This document shows positions 18,552 to 30,433 of a stretch of DNA of 64,000 bases, in pieces (within the stretch, counting starts at the first letter, position 1; the number at the start of each line of letters is the position of its first letter). The DNA is from Arthrobacter sp. Alg241-R88 (GTDB taxonomy: Bacteria > Actinomycetota > Actinomycetes > Actinomycetales > Micrococcaceae): contig NZ_UNRG01000001.1 of assembly GCF_900537115.1 (NCBI RefSeq), forward strand, positions 828,092-892,091, read 5' to 3'. A program made the position numbers and the translations under genes. The notes below the pieces were generated by a model. The model was not told the origin of the DNA and searched no databases. It saw nothing but the letters and a program-made list of their open reading frames with translations.

Positions 18552-19420
18552 GTGAACAGTCTCCCTTCAAACTCCCCGGAGTGGGCCGCGCTCCCGTCGG
18601 AGAATACGGTCAGCCAGGAGAAATCGAACTCTTGCTCCAATCGGGCGCCTGGGGCGAAGAAAAGCGCAGTAGCCAGGGCGTCGGCCAGCATGGCGCTGTC
18701 CGCGAGGGCCCAGGTGGCGACGGCGGTCCTCACCGGCTGCCCGGTTGTTCCGTCCAGCACATGATGCAGGCCGTCCCCCCAGGCTCGTCGGTTGGACGCC
18801 GAGGCACAAAGCGCCCGTCCCGCGAGGGGAATGACTCCGATGGCCTGGGCCGGATTGTAAGGATGCTCCAAAGCCACCTGGGTGGATCGGGGGCCCCTTG
18901 CAAGCAGGTCCCCGCTGCCGTCAATGACGAAGGAATCAATCCCTTCAGCGCCCAGTTCATCGGCCAGCAGATCCACCAGCAGGCCCTTGCCTGCCGCCCC
19001 GATATCCAGGAGCACAGGCGAAGTGGTGGTGATGGTGGTGCCCGTCCACTCAAGGACCCCGTTCCAGCGGGGTGCCGGCAACGGGGAGCCTGAGGGCGTG
19101 AGGGAGTATCCGGCGTCGTACCCCAGCCGCTCGAGGGAGGCGCCGATCAGCGGGGTCATGGCCCCGTCGGTCAGTCCATAAAGCGCCCTGTACAGCGGGC
19201 CAAGCCTCTCGGCCTCCTCCGGAAACCCATACCGCCCGGGCTCCCGTGCCATGATGCTGACGCGGGAATCGGATCGGAAACGGGACCAGTCGGCGTCGAA
19301 CTTTTCCACCCGGCCAAGGAGCCGTTTCCGCAGTGGCCCGTCAAGCGGAAGAGGCGTGGAGATTTCCCAGTGCGTGCCGATTCCCTCGAACGCAAAGTCC
19401 TCCCAGTCCGCGTCCGGCAC
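18548..19420 (-). CDS. apbE: FAD:protein FMN transferase (ApbE)
   Basis: 290 residues from GTG 19420, three bases after the upstream stop. ApbE landmarks are present: DADWSRFRSDS, LTDGAMTPLIG, LLDIGAAGKGLLVD and the metal/FAD site in VIDGSGDLLARG, plus ADSAMLADALATALFF. It attaches FMN from FAD covalently to a Thr or Ser of target proteins. The FMN-binding lipoprotein directly upstream is the obvious target. No signal peptide is visible, although many family members work outside the membrane, so the location is open. Confidence 0.88.
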   Translation of the reverse strand: MPDADWEDFAFEGIGTHWEISTPLPLDGPLRKRLLGRVEKFDADWSRFRSDSRVSIMAREPGRYGFPEEAERLGPLYRALYGLTDGAMTPLIGASLERLGYDAGYSLTPSGSPLPAPRWNGVLEWTGTTITTTSPVLLDIGAAGKGLLVDLLADELGAEGIDSFVIDGSGDLLARGPRSTQVALEHPYNPAQAIGVIPLAGRALCASASNRRAWGDGLHHVLDGTTGQPVRTAVATWALADSAMLADALATALFFAPGARLEQEFDFSWLTVFSDGSAAHSGEFEGRLFT

Positions 19421-19423
19421 CGT

Positions 19424-19897
19424 CTACTGCGCCTCCGACTTAATCTGCTCCACGGCCTGGTTGAATCCGCCGCTGGTCAGCGAGGAACCGGCGACCTTCG
19501 AGACGTTGAGTTCGTCGATGCTCTTGCCCACTACCTGATCGGCGATCCCGCCGGCGAACTCACCCTGGAACTTGCGGGTGTTGGGGTTCGAGGGATGCTG
19601 GGTGATGTCGACAGCCGTGACCGTACCCCCTGCGAGGGTAAGTTCAACCCCAACCGTCTCGGTGCCGTTCGGGGAGACGTAATTTCCGTCGGCGCTGTAC
19701 GTGCCATCTTTGTACGTGGAGCCACTGGTGGCCAGGGACGAGGCTCCTGCGGAGGGCGCGGCGGCGGACGTTTCCGCACCGTTGCCCGAGGCTGCAGGCG
19801 TGCTCTCGGTGGCGGACGGCGCGCAACCGGCCACCGTTCCGGCGAGGGAAAGGCCGGCGATTCCGGCGAAAACACTTTTACGGACTGACGGTCTCAT
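19424..19897 (-). CDS. FMN-binding domain lipoprotein
   Basis: 157 residues with a lipoprotein signal (lipobox VAGC), a Ser/Ala-rich linker to about residue 60 and one FMN-binding domain (YKDGTYSADGNYVSPNGTE to the end). The flavinylation motif, usually SGATxTS, reads AGSSLTS here, so the predicted attachment residue is Ser139 instead of Thr. It is the first gene of the three-gene operon with apbE and the membrane reductase. Inferred role: an extracytoplasmic electron carrier bearing covalent FMN. Confidence 0.85.
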   Translation of the reverse strand: MRPSVRKSVFAGIAGLSLAGTVAGCAPSATESTPAASGNGAETSAAAPSAGASSLATSGSTYKDGTYSADGNYVSPNGTETVGVELTLAGGTVTAVDITQHPSNPNTRKFQGEFAGGIADQVVGKSIDELNVSKVAGSSLTSGGFNQAVEQIKSEAQ

Positions 19898-20071
19898 AGG
19901 AAGGCTCTCATTTCGGTTAAGTGTTTGGGACGGTGCTTACGGTGGTGTCAACGATGAACCCAGCGTATTGGTTCAACTTGTAGCTGGCTTGTGGATTTCC
20001 TGTGGAACCGCTGTGGCGCAGGAAACGCTCCCAATTCTTTTGCTGTCACTGGCCCCCGGTAGGCTAGAGGG

Positions 20072-21721
20072 GTGACTCCCGAAGAACTCTCCCTCGCCAT
20101 ATCCGCCTGCCTGAAGGACGCCGTCGACGCCGGTGAGATTGCCCTTTCGTCATCAGCAGTGCCAGACGAGGTACGCGTGGAGCGGCCCAAGAACCGGGAC
20201 CACGGCGACTGGGCCACCAACATCGCCCTGCAGCTTGCCAAGCAGGCCGGCACCAACCCCCGCGAATTTGCCACCGTGCTGAGCGCACGGCTGAAGTCGA
20301 TCGACGGCGTCTCTGCCGTGGACATCGCGGGGCCCGGGTTCCTGAACATCACCGTGGATGCAGCAACGGCCGGCGCCCTGGCCAGGGTGATCGTCGAAGC
20401 CGGGCACCAGTACGGAACCAACAACGCGCTCGCCGGCCACACAGTCAACATGGAATTCGTCTCGGCCAACCCCACCGGACCCCTTCACATTGGGCACACC
20501 CGGTGGGCCGCCCTGGGCGATTCCATCGCCCGCGTGCTGCGCGCCTCCGGTGCCGACGTCACCGCTGAGTACTACATCAACGACGCCGGCTCGCAGATGA
20601 ATGTCTTCGCCAACTCGGTGTACTCCCGGCTGCACGGCCTGCCCGTTCCTGACGGCGGCTACCCGGGACAGTACATCGCAGACCTGGGCCACGAGGTCCT
20701 CACCGAACACCCCGACATCCGCGAACTGACCGAAGTTGCTGCCCTCCCGGTCATCCGCGCAGCCGCCTACAAGGCGCAGATGAAGGACATCAAGGCCACC
20801 CTCGCGGACTTTGGTGTCGAGTTCGACGTGTTCTTCTCAGAGCAGGAACTGCACGACGCCGGCGCGATTGAGAGTGCCGTTGCCCGCCTTCGCGAGCAGG
20901 GCCACGTGTTCGACGACGGCGGTGCCGTCTGGCTGCGGACCACCGACTTTGGCGACGACAAGGACCGGGTGATGATCCGCGCCAACGGCGAGCCCACCTA
21001 CTTCGCAGCGGATGCCGCCTACTACCTCTCAAAGAAGGACCGCGGCTTCACCGAAAAGATCTACCTGCTCGGCGCCGACCATCACGGCTACATTAACCGG
21101 CTCAAGGCCATCGCCGCCTGCGCCGGGGATGACCCCGAGGTGAACATCGAGGTGCTGATCGGCCAGCTGGTATCAGTGAACGGCGCCAAGCTGTCCAAGC
21201 GCGCAGGCAACATCATCGAGCTGAAGGACCTGATCGACTGGCTCGGCAAGGATGCAGTCCGCTACTCCCTGGCCCGGTTCCCGGCAGATTCCCCCCTGAC
21301 GCTGGACCCGGAGCTGCTGAAGAAGCACAGCAACGAGAACCCGGTGTTCTACGTGCAGTACGCCCACGCCCGGTCCCGCGGTGCGGCCCGCAACGCCGTC
21401 GACGCCGGCGTGGAGCGGTCCGCTTTTGACGCCTCCCTTTTGGACCACGCCACGGAGAACGAACTTCTCTCGTACCTGGGCAGCTACCCGTCGATCGTCG
21501 CGAAGGCCGCGGAACTGCGGGAACCGCACCGGGTGGCACGGCACCTCGAAACCATCGCCGGGGCCTACCACCGCTGGTACGACGCCTGCCGCATCGCCCC
21601 CATGGGCGACGAGGCGGTGACCGACGTCAACCGCACCCGCCTCTGGCTCAACGACGCCACGAGCCAGGTGCTGGCCAACGGCCTTGACCTGCTCGGCGTT
21701 TCCGCGCCGGAACGGATGTGA
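20072..21721 (+). CDS. argS: Arginyl-tRNA synthetase
   Basis: 549 residues from a GTG start. It has the N-terminal ArgRS domain (VDIAGPGFLNI), the class I signature HIGH in GPLHIGHTRW, the KMSKS-like motif KLSKRAGN and a C-terminal DALR anticodon-binding domain. It charges tRNA-Arg in the cytoplasm. It starts the block argS-lysA-hom-thrC-thrB-rho, the same order I recall for M. tuberculosis. Its stop overlaps the lysA GTG. Confidence 0.97.
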   Translation: MTPEELSLAISACLKDAVDAGEIALSSSAVPDEVRVERPKNRDHGDWATNIALQLAKQAGTNPREFATVLSARLKSIDGVSAVDIAGPGFLNITVDAATAGALARVIVEAGHQYGTNNALAGHTVNMEFVSANPTGPLHIGHTRWAALGDSIARVLRASGADVTAEYYINDAGSQMNVFANSVYSRLHGLPVPDGGYPGQYIADLGHEVLTEHPDIRELTEVAALPVIRAAAYKAQMKDIKATLADFGVEFDVFFSEQELHDAGAIESAVARLREQGHVFDDGGAVWLRTTDFGDDKDRVMIRANGEPTYFAADAAYYLSKKDRGFTEKIYLLGADHHGYINRLKAIAACAGDDPEVNIEVLIGQLVSVNGAKLSKRAGNIIELKDLIDWLGKDAVRYSLARFPADSPLTLDPELLKKHSNENPVFYVQYAHARSRGAARNAVDAGVERSAFDASLLDHATENELLSYLGSYPSIVAKAAELREPHRVARHLETIAGAYHRWYDACRIAPMGDEAVTDVNRTRLWLNDATSQVLANGLDLLGVSAPERM

Positions 21722-23202
21722 TCGGGATGAACGATTCGCACAAAGGCGCAGCCTCGCCGCTCGCCCCGGAATGGCTCGCCGTTCCGGAGGATCTCAACGC
21801 GCTGACCCCTTCCATGTGGGCAGAGGACGTTTTCCGGACCAGCGCGGGCCAGCTGACCATCGACGGCATTTCGGTCGCCGAGCTGAAGGAACAGTTCGGC
21901 ACGCCCCTGTTCGTGATGAGCGAGGCGGACTTCCGCACCCGTGCGCGGGGGTTCAAAGACGCGTTCGACGACGCGTTCGCGGACATCTGCGGGGGAGTCG
22001 ACGTCTACTACGCCGGTAAGTCCTTCCTCTGCACGGCAGTGGCAACCTGGGTGGCTGAGGAAGGCCTCCGGCTCGACACCTGCTCCGGCGGCGAACTCGC
22101 CGTAGCTGCCCGGGCGGGCATTGCCGGCGCCCACCTGGGCCTGCACGGCAACAATAAGTCGGACGCCGAAATCCGCCGTGCCCTCGACATGCAGGTGGGC
22201 CGCATTGTGGTGGATAGCCTCGACGAGCTGGACCGCGTTGCCAAGATTGCCTCCGGGCGGGGCGAAACCGCAAAGGTCATGCTCCGGCTGACGCCGGGCG
22301 TCCATGCGCACACCCATGAATTCATTGCCACTGCGCACGAGGACCAGAAGTTCGGGCTCTCCATGGCCGGGGACACCACGGATGAAGCAGGCCTTTCAGC
22401 TGCTGAAGAGGCAGTTGCCGCTGCGACGGCCTACCACAGCATTGAGCTGCTTGGGCTGCACTGCCACATTGGCTCGCAGATCTTCGAACCGGACGGCTTC
22501 GCGCTGGCCGCGGAAAAGCTCCTGACCTTCCTAGACGCCATGCAGCGCAAATACTCCATTGTCCTTCCGGAGCTGGACCTCGGCGGGGGCTACGGCATTG
22601 CCTACACCCCTGTGGACACCCCGCGCCCGCCGGCCGAGATCGCCCAGGCGATGGCCGCCGTCGTGCGCTCCACCTGCGCAAAACTCGGCATCGACTCGCC
22701 CCGCATCTCGATCGAGCCGGGGCGCGCCATCGTTGGCAGCACCACCTTCACCCTGTACGAGGTGGGGACGCTCAAGACCGTTCGTGTGGACACGCCGGCC
22801 CCGGCCGACGCTGGTGACGCCGACGACAACGTTACGTATCCGCGGCGCTATGTGTCGGTGGACGGCGGCATGAGCGACAACGCCCGCCCGGTGCTCTACG
22901 ACGCGGATTATTCGGCTGTCGTGGCTTCCCGCGCATCTGCCGCCGCACCGCAGCTGTCCCGCGTGGTGGGCAAACATTGCGAGAGCGGCGACATAGTTGT
23001 TAGAGATGTATATCTGCCCGAGGACGTGGCAGCCGGTGATCTGCTTGCTGTACCGGGGACCGGCGCCTACTGCTGGGCCCTGTCAAGCAACTACAACTAT
23101 CTGGCCCGGCCGGGCGTTGTCGCGGTGCGCGACGGATCTGCCCGGCTGATTGTCCGCGGGGAAACCGAAGAAGATCTGCTGAACCGCGACATGGGAGTCT
23201 GA
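21718..23202 (+). CDS. lysA: Diaminopimelate decarboxylase
   Basis: About 494 residues. GTG 21718 overlaps the argS stop, and ATG 21727 is an equally plausible start. The PLP lysine lies in YYAGKSFLC near residue 100, with the alanine racemase-like barrel following (GLHCHIGSQIF, EPGRAIVGS). The substrate loops at the C-terminus are CESGD and GAYCWALSSNYN. It makes lysine from meso-diaminopimelate. The stop abuts the hom start with no gap. Confidence 0.95.
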   Translation: MIGMNDSHKGAASPLAPEWLAVPEDLNALTPSMWAEDVFRTSAGQLTIDGISVAELKEQFGTPLFVMSEADFRTRARGFKDAFDDAFADICGGVDVYYAGKSFLCTAVATWVAEEGLRLDTCSGGELAVAARAGIAGAHLGLHGNNKSDAEIRRALDMQVGRIVVDSLDELDRVAKIASGRGETAKVMLRLTPGVHAHTHEFIATAHEDQKFGLSMAGDTTDEAGLSAAEEAVAAATAYHSIELLGLHCHIGSQIFEPDGFALAAEKLLTFLDAMQRKYSIVLPELDLGGGYGIAYTPVDTPRPPAEIAQAMAAVVRSTCAKLGIDSPRISIEPGRAIVGSTTFTLYEVGTLKTVRVDTPAPADAGDADDNVTYPRRYVSVDGGMSDNARPVLYDADYSAVVASRASAAAPQLSRVVGKHCESGDIVVRDVYLPEDVAAGDLLAVPGTGAYCWALSSNYNYLARPGVVAVRDGSARLIVRGETEEDLLNRDMGV

Positions 23203-24543
23203 ATGACTGAATTGCGAACCCTGAAAGTGGCCCTGCTGGGCTGTGGCAACGTTGGGGCCCAGGTTGCGCGGATTCTCATTGAGGACGCCGACACCCTTGC
23301 CGCGCGGACGGGCGCGAAGCTGGAGCTGAGCGGCATCGCCGTGCGCAACGTCCACACGAAGCGCGATGTGGACCTTCCGCAGGAACTCTTGACCACCGAC
23401 GCCGACACCCTCGTCAAGGACGCGGACCTCGTGATCGAGCTGATGGGCGGCATTGAACCTGCCCGCACACTGATCCTGTCCGCCCTTCGCAATGGTGCCT
23501 GCGTTGTCACGGGGAACAAGGCGCTCCTGGCACAGGACGGCCCTATCCTTCATGAAGAGGCTGACAAGGCGGGCGTGCAGCTCTCTTATGAGGCCGCCGT
23601 CGCCGGAGCCATCCCCATCCTGCGGCCCATCCGCGACAGCCTCGCCGGTGACCGGATCACCCGGGTTCTAGGCATCGTCAACGGCACCACCAATTTCATC
23701 CTTGACCAGATGGACACCACTGGCGCCCAGTTTGCAGACGCCCTCGCTGAAGCGCAGCGGCTCGGTTACGCGGAGGCGGACCCCACTGCCGACGTCGAAG
23801 GCCACGATGCTGCCGCGAAGGCTGCCATCCTTGCCTCGTTGTCGTTCCACACCCGGTTCGCCCTGGAGAACGTCCACTGCGAGGGGATCAGCTCCGTCAC
23901 CGCGGCGGACATTGCTGCCGCCAAGGACGCCGGCTTTGTCATCAAGCTGCTGGCCATTGCGGAAAAGCTTCCCGCCGCAGGCACGGACACAGGTACGGAA
24001 GCAGACGGCGGCGACGGCGTCTCCGTCCGCGTGCACCCAACCCTGCTTCCCCGCGAGCACCCGCTGGCTGCCGTTCACGGCGCGTTCAACGCCGTATTCA
24101 TTGAAGCCGAGAATGCCGGCGAACTGATGTTCTACGGCCAGGGAGCCGGCGGTACCCCCACAGCCTCCGCCGTCCTGGGTGATCTGGTCTCCGCCGCGCG
24201 CAGCCTGGTCCTCGGCGGCCCCGGCCGAACGGAAACCACCACCGGACACGTTCCGGCGCTGCCGATCGACGCTGCCGTCACCAGTTACTACATCGGGCTG
24301 GACGTCGCTGACCAGCCCGGCGTCCTGGCCAGGATCGCCCAGCTCTTTGCCGAGCACGGCGTCTCCATCGAAATCATGCGGCAGACCATCCACCGCGACG
24401 CTGAGTCCAACGTGGAGTCCGCCGAACTGCGGATTGTCACCCACCGCGCGTCAGAGGCTGCCCTTGCAGCCACCGTCGAGGCCGTGAAGGGCCTGGACGT
24501 CATCAATTCAGTTACATCCGTTCTGCGGGTAGAAGGAGTCTAA
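23203..24543 (+). CDS. hom: Homoserine dehydrogenase
   Basis: 446 residues: Rossmann domain (LLGCGNVGAQVARIL), catalytic domain with NGTTNFIL and YAEADPTADVEGHDAAAK, and a C-terminal ACT domain (VADQPGVLARIAQLFAEHGV). The ACT domain fits threonine feedback inhibition as in corynebacterial Hom. It converts aspartate semialdehyde to homoserine for threonine and methionine. It directly abuts lysA and thrC. Confidence 0.96.
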   Translation: MTELRTLKVALLGCGNVGAQVARILIEDADTLAARTGAKLELSGIAVRNVHTKRDVDLPQELLTTDADTLVKDADLVIELMGGIEPARTLILSALRNGACVVTGNKALLAQDGPILHEEADKAGVQLSYEAAVAGAIPILRPIRDSLAGDRITRVLGIVNGTTNFILDQMDTTGAQFADALAEAQRLGYAEADPTADVEGHDAAAKAAILASLSFHTRFALENVHCEGISSVTAADIAAAKDAGFVIKLLAIAEKLPAAGTDTGTEADGGDGVSVRVHPTLLPREHPLAAVHGAFNAVFIEAENAGELMFYGQGAGGTPTASAVLGDLVSAARSLVLGGPGRTETTTGHVPALPIDAAVTSYYIGLDVADQPGVLARIAQLFAEHGVSIEIMRQTIHRDAESNVESAELRIVTHRASEAALAATVEAVKGLDVINSVTSVLRVEGV

Positions 24544-25650
24544 GTGGCTCACCAATGGCGCGGCGTTATCCGCGAATACGCTGACCGTCTGCCCGTGACG
24601 GAATCCACCAGGGTGATCACCCTGGGCGAGGGCGGCACCCCGCTGGTGCACGCGCAGAAGCTCTCGGAGCTCACCGGCTCCAAGGTGTACCTCAAGGTGG
24701 AGGGCATGAACCCCACCGGCTCGTTCAAGGACCGCGGCATGACCATGGCCATGACGGCCGCCGTTGCTGCCGGAGCCCAGGCCGTTGTATGCGCCTCCAC
24801 CGGCAACACGTCCGCTTCTGCCGCTGCCTACGCCACGGCCGCAGGCCTGAAGTGTGCCGTCCTGGTACCCGAGGGCAAGATCTCCATGGGCAAGCTCAGC
24901 CAGGCCATCGCCCACGGTGCAACCCTGCTCCAGGTGGACGGCAACTTCGACAACTGCCTTGATATCGCACGCAAGTTGGGGGAGTCCTACCCGGTCTTCC
25001 TGGTCAACTCCGTCAACCCTGCCCGTATCCAGGGACAAAAGACCGGTGCGTTCGAGATCGTTGACGCACTGGGCGACGCTCCGGACATCCATGTCCTGCC
25101 GGTTGGCAACGCCGGAAACATCACGGCCTACTGGAAGGGTTACAAGGAGTACTCCGCTCCGTTCGAGTCCGAAACCGCCGGCACGCTTCCCGCTGTGTCC
25201 ACCAAAACGCCTGCCATGTGGGGCTTCCAGGCAGCAGGGGCAGCACCTTTCGTAGCGGGCCACCCCATCACCGAGCCTGACACCATCGCCACTGCCATCC
25301 GGATCGGCAACCCTGCATCCTGGGACGGCGCCATTGGCGCCCGGGACGAATCCGGCGGGCTCATCGATGCCGTAACCGACGAGGAAATCCTCAACGCCCA
25401 CCGCTGGTTGTCCTCCCGCGAAGGCGTCTTCGTTGAACCTGGTTCCGCCGCCGGCGTTGCTGGCCTGCTGAAGAAGCATGTCGCGGGCGAGGTTCCGTCC
25501 GGGAAGACGATCGTCATCACCGTCACCGGCCACGGCCTCAAGGACCCCCAGTGGGCCCTGCGTACCGAGGACGGCAGCGACGTGCAGCCGGTCAAGGTTT
25601 CCAACGACGTGGTTACCGTTGCTGCTGAACTGGGACTGGAAGAAAAATAA
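24544..25650 (+). CDS. thrC: Threonine synthase
   Basis: 368 residues from GTG immediately after the hom stop. It is a fold-type II PLP enzyme: Schiff-base lysine in [11 protein letters not shown], phosphate loop [12 protein letters not shown]. It converts O-phosphohomoserine to threonine and is the last step of the pathway served by hom and thrB on either side. Confidence 0.96.
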   Translation: MAHQWRGVIREYADRLPVTESTRVITLGEGGTPLVHAQKLSELTGSKVYLKVEGMNPTGSFKDRGMTMAMTAAVAAGAQAVVCASTGNTSASAAAYATAAGLKCAVLVPEGKISMGKLSQAIAHGATLLQVDGNFDNCLDIARKLGESYPVFLVNSVNPARIQGQKTGAFEIVDALGDAPDIHVLPVGNAGNITAYWKGYKEYSAPFESETAGTLPAVSTKTPAMWGFQAAGAAPFVAGHPITEPDTIATAIRIGNPASWDGAIGARDESGGLIDAVTDEEILNAHRWLSSREGVFVEPGSAAGVAGLLKKHVAGEVPSGKTIVITVTGHGLKDPQWALRTEDGSDVQPVKVSNDVVTVAAELGLEEK

Positions 25651-25652
25651 CC

Positions 25653-26627
25653 TTGGACACCACCTCGCAGACCGCCGTCGGACTGCAGCTTATTGAGCCC
25701 GGACAACGGGTTACCGTCCGGGTTCCCGGCACCACAGCCAACCTTGGTCCCGGTTACGACAGCCTGGGCCTGGCCCTGGCGCTGCATGACACGCTGACGG
25801 TGGAGAGCCTTGAATCCGAGGAGCTCCTGTTCGATCTTCGCGGCGAAGGCGCAGACACCCTTCCGCGGGACGCCAGCCACCTGGTCATCCGCGCCATGGA
25901 AGCGGCTTTCGAACGGCTGGGCTTCCGGCACGGCGGTCTGAAGGTGACGGCGGACAACGTCAATCCCCACGGACGGGGGCTGGGCTCGTCCGCATCGGCC
26001 GTGGTGGCAGCCGTTTCCGCAGCGAACGCGCTGGTGCCTGAGGCAAGCCGCCGCGGGAAGGACTGGATCCTTCAGCTCACCAGCGAGCTGGAAGGGCACC
26101 CGGACAACGTGGCACCGGCCATTTTCGGCGGTCTGGCGCTCTCCTGGCAGGACAGTGACCAGTACAGCAGCACCAGCGCGACAGTGTCCGAAACGGTGGT
26201 TCCGGTGGTGGCCGTTCCCGATTTCGAGCTGTCGACGGAAGCTGCGCGTGCGTTGCTGCCGGCCTCGGTAGGGCACCACGCCGCTGCCATGAATGCCGGA
26301 CGGGCGGCCCTCCTGATCCATGCATTGACCAGCAAGCCCCAATTCCTGCTGGCCGGCACCGAGGACTACCTCCACCAGAGCTACCGCGCAGAGGCCATGC
26401 GTCCCAGCGCTGCATTGATTTCGGCGCTTCGTGCGGCCGGGCATGCAGCAGTGGTGTCCGGCGCCGGGCCCACCGTGCTGGTACTGGCAGACGGACAGGC
26501 TCAAGCGGCCGCCGTCGTTGGTTTTATCGAGGAGTTCACTGCAGCAAACACGCCGGACATCGGGTGGCGTGTTCTGAAGCTGGCAGTGGACGTTGAAGGT
26601 GCTAAGGTGGAGTTGCACCGGCGGTAA
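25653..26627 (+). CDS. thrB: Homoserine kinase
   Basis: 324 residues from TTG two bases after the thrC stop. GHMP-kinase motifs are RVPGTTANLGPGYDS near the N-terminus, the ATP loop GRGLGSSASAVVA and the C-terminal SGAGPTVLVL. It phosphorylates homoserine for ThrC. It is the last gene of the amino acid operon before the rho leader. Confidence 0.95.
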   Translation: MDTTSQTAVGLQLIEPGQRVTVRVPGTTANLGPGYDSLGLALALHDTLTVESLESEELLFDLRGEGADTLPRDASHLVIRAMEAAFERLGFRHGGLKVTADNVNPHGRGLGSSASAVVAAVSAANALVPEASRRGKDWILQLTSELEGHPDNVAPAIFGGLALSWQDSDQYSSTSATVSETVVPVVAVPDFELSTEAARALLPASVGHHAAAMNAGRAALLIHALTSKPQFLLAGTEDYLHQSYRAEAMRPSAALISALRAAGHAAVVSGAGPTVLVLADGQAQAAAVVGFIEEFTAANTPDIGWRVLKLAVDVEGAKVELHRR

Positions 26628-26922
26628 TTCCGCCTATCTGATCTGCTATTGCACTTAGTTGCCGCTTGGTCTCTTACTGCGCAATGTATTCCGGTGCCAC
26701 CTGCTTGGTCTGTCGCAGGAATCTGCAGCACTCAAACTGCCCCTGAAGCGTCAGTCCGGCGTTCCACCATTGCGGAGCGCAAGGTGAATTAGTATCCGGC
26801 CCTGCTGGCCGATATCCAACCGGCAAGGCCGAACAATCCGGCTGCAGATCTGAACTGCAGCCCAGATCAAATCATCGCGTCCAGCTCCCAGTCTGGACGC
26901 CGTCGAGGGGGAAGGATCCTTC
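26628..26922 (+). promoter_or_regulatory. rho upstream region / 5' leader
   Basis: 295 bases without a credible gene. A TAGTAT hexamer at 26790-26795 is a possible -10 box, but no good -35 lies at the right distance. Short complementary stretches occur further on (CCGGCAAGGCCGAACAATCCGG). Rho genes in other bacteria are autoregulated through their leader; whether this one is cannot be told from sequence. Confidence 0.4.
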
Positions 26923-29088
<2,166 letters not shown>

Positions 29089-29156
29089 CTGAGTTCGGGG
29101 CGGGGTGCGGATGCCTCGCGTGGTTCGCCGCGCGGGTTTTCCGCCCCCGCCTTCGT

Positions 29157-29266
29157 CGTTCGGTTTTGCCGCCCCCGCCCCTACGCTGGGCGGCTTCCGA
29201 TCTTCGATCGTTTGCCGCCCAGCTCCGGCAGGCCCGATGCCACTCCCGGGGCGGCAAAACCGAACG
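29157..29266. repeat. 110-base nested palindrome between rho and prfA
   Basis: Three nested inverted repeats share one centre: outer perfect 19-bp arms at 29157-29175 and 29248-29266 (CGTTCGGTTTTGCCGCCCC and complement), middle perfect 10-bp arms at 29185-29194 and 29214-29223, inner 5-bp arms at 29198-29202 and 29206-29210. It is clearly structured and could be a terminator for rho or a dispersed palindromic element. A related half (GGTTTTCCGCCCCCGCC) occurs just upstream at 29135-29151. Confidence 0.8.
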
Positions 29267-29318
29267 CCTCTCAGTAGGGTCACCTTCCCGGTTCCCCACC
29301 TTTGTCGCCGCATTACTA

Positions 29319-29332
29319 GACTTGTACAAGTC
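29319..29332. promoter_or_regulatory. 14-bp perfect palindrome before prfA
   Basis: GACTTGTACAAGTC is perfectly self-complementary and ends 15 bases before the prfA ATG, just upstream of the ribosome site AAAGAGG. A TTGTCG hexamer at 29302-29307 lies 17 bases before TACAAG, so the palindrome may overlap a -10 box. Operator function for a MarR- or TetR-like protein is conceivable but unproven. Confidence 0.4.
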
Positions 29333-29347
29333 GAAAGAGGTTTATAG

Positions 29348-30421
29348 ATGTTTGAGTCCGTACAGGGCCTGCTTGATGAGCATGATGCTATCCAGGCGCA
29401 GCTGGGTGATCCTGCTGTTTATGCTGATCAGCGGCTTGCCCGGAAGCTTGGGCGGCGTTCGGCTCAGCTCAACGGCATCGTCGAGGCGTATCACAAGTGG
29501 GAAGCCATCCGTGACGACCTTGCTGCTGCCCAGGAGATGGCTTCAGAGGATCCTGAGTTTGCGGCTGAGGTGCCTGAGCTGGAGGCTTCGCTTGAGGTTG
29601 CTGCTGCGAAGCTGCGCCGGCTGCTCATTCCCCGCGACCCTGACGATGCCCGCAACGTGATCCTTGAAGTCAAGGGCGGTGAAGGTGGCGACGAGGCTGC
29701 GCTCTTTGCCGGTGACCTGCTGCGGATGTACACCCGGTACGCGGAATCGCGCGGCTGGAAGACTGAAATCATCTCCGCCACCGAATCCGACCTTGGCGGT
29801 TACAAGGACGTCCAGGTCGCGGTGAAGGGCAGCTCGAATGACCCGGCCGAGGGCGTTTACGCCAGGCTGAAGTTTGAAGGCGGCGTGCACCGGGTGCAGC
29901 GCGTTCCCGTGACCGAGTCGCAGGGCCGCATCCATACCTCTGCTGCCGGCGTGCTGGTCCTGCCCGAAGTGGATGAGCCTGAAGAGCTTGAGATCAACCA
30001 GAACGACCTCAAGATCGACGTTTACCGTTCGTCCGGTCCCGGCGGCCAGTCCGTGAATACCACCGACTCTGCCGTGCGCATCACCCACCTTCCCACCGGC
30101 ATCGTCGTGGCCATGCAGAATGAGAAATCCCAGCTGCAGAACCGTGAAGCGGGCATGCGGGTGCTCCGGGCACGCATCCTCGCGCACCAGCAGGAGCAGA
30201 TCGAGGCCGAAAACTCCGCCCAGCGGAAGTCGCAGATCCGCACCATGGACCGTTCGGAGCGCATCCGCACCTACAACTACCCCGAAAACCGGATCGCGGA
30301 CCACCGCACCGGCTACAAGGCATACAACCTGGACCAGGTAATGAACGGTGACCTGGAGCCTGTTATCCAGTCCGCAATCGAGATGGACGAACAGGCCCGC
30401 CTGGACGCCATCGGCGACTAG
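29348..30421 (+). CDS. prfA: Peptide chain release factor 1
   Basis: 357 residues. The catalytic GGQ is at residues 232-234 ([13 protein letters not shown]) and the stop-codon recognition domain lies upstream. It terminates translation at UAA and UAG. It is followed 12 bases later by prmC, whose product methylates the GGQ glutamine. The ribosome site AAAGAGG is well placed. Confidence 0.97.
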   Translation: MFESVQGLLDEHDAIQAQLGDPAVYADQRLARKLGRRSAQLNGIVEAYHKWEAIRDDLAAAQEMASEDPEFAAEVPELEASLEVAAAKLRRLLIPRDPDDARNVILEVKGGEGGDEAALFAGDLLRMYTRYAESRGWKTEIISATESDLGGYKDVQVAVKGSSNDPAEGVYARLKFEGGVHRVQRVPVTESQGRIHTSAAGVLVLPEVDEPEELEINQNDLKIDVYRSSGPGGQSVNTTDSAVRITHLPTGIVVAMQNEKSQLQNREAGMRVLRARILAHQQEQIEAENSAQRKSQIRTMDRSERIRTYNYPENRIADHRTGYKAYNLDQVMNGDLEPVIQSAIEMDEQARLDAIGD

Positions 30422-30433
30422 CCGTTTCGCCGT

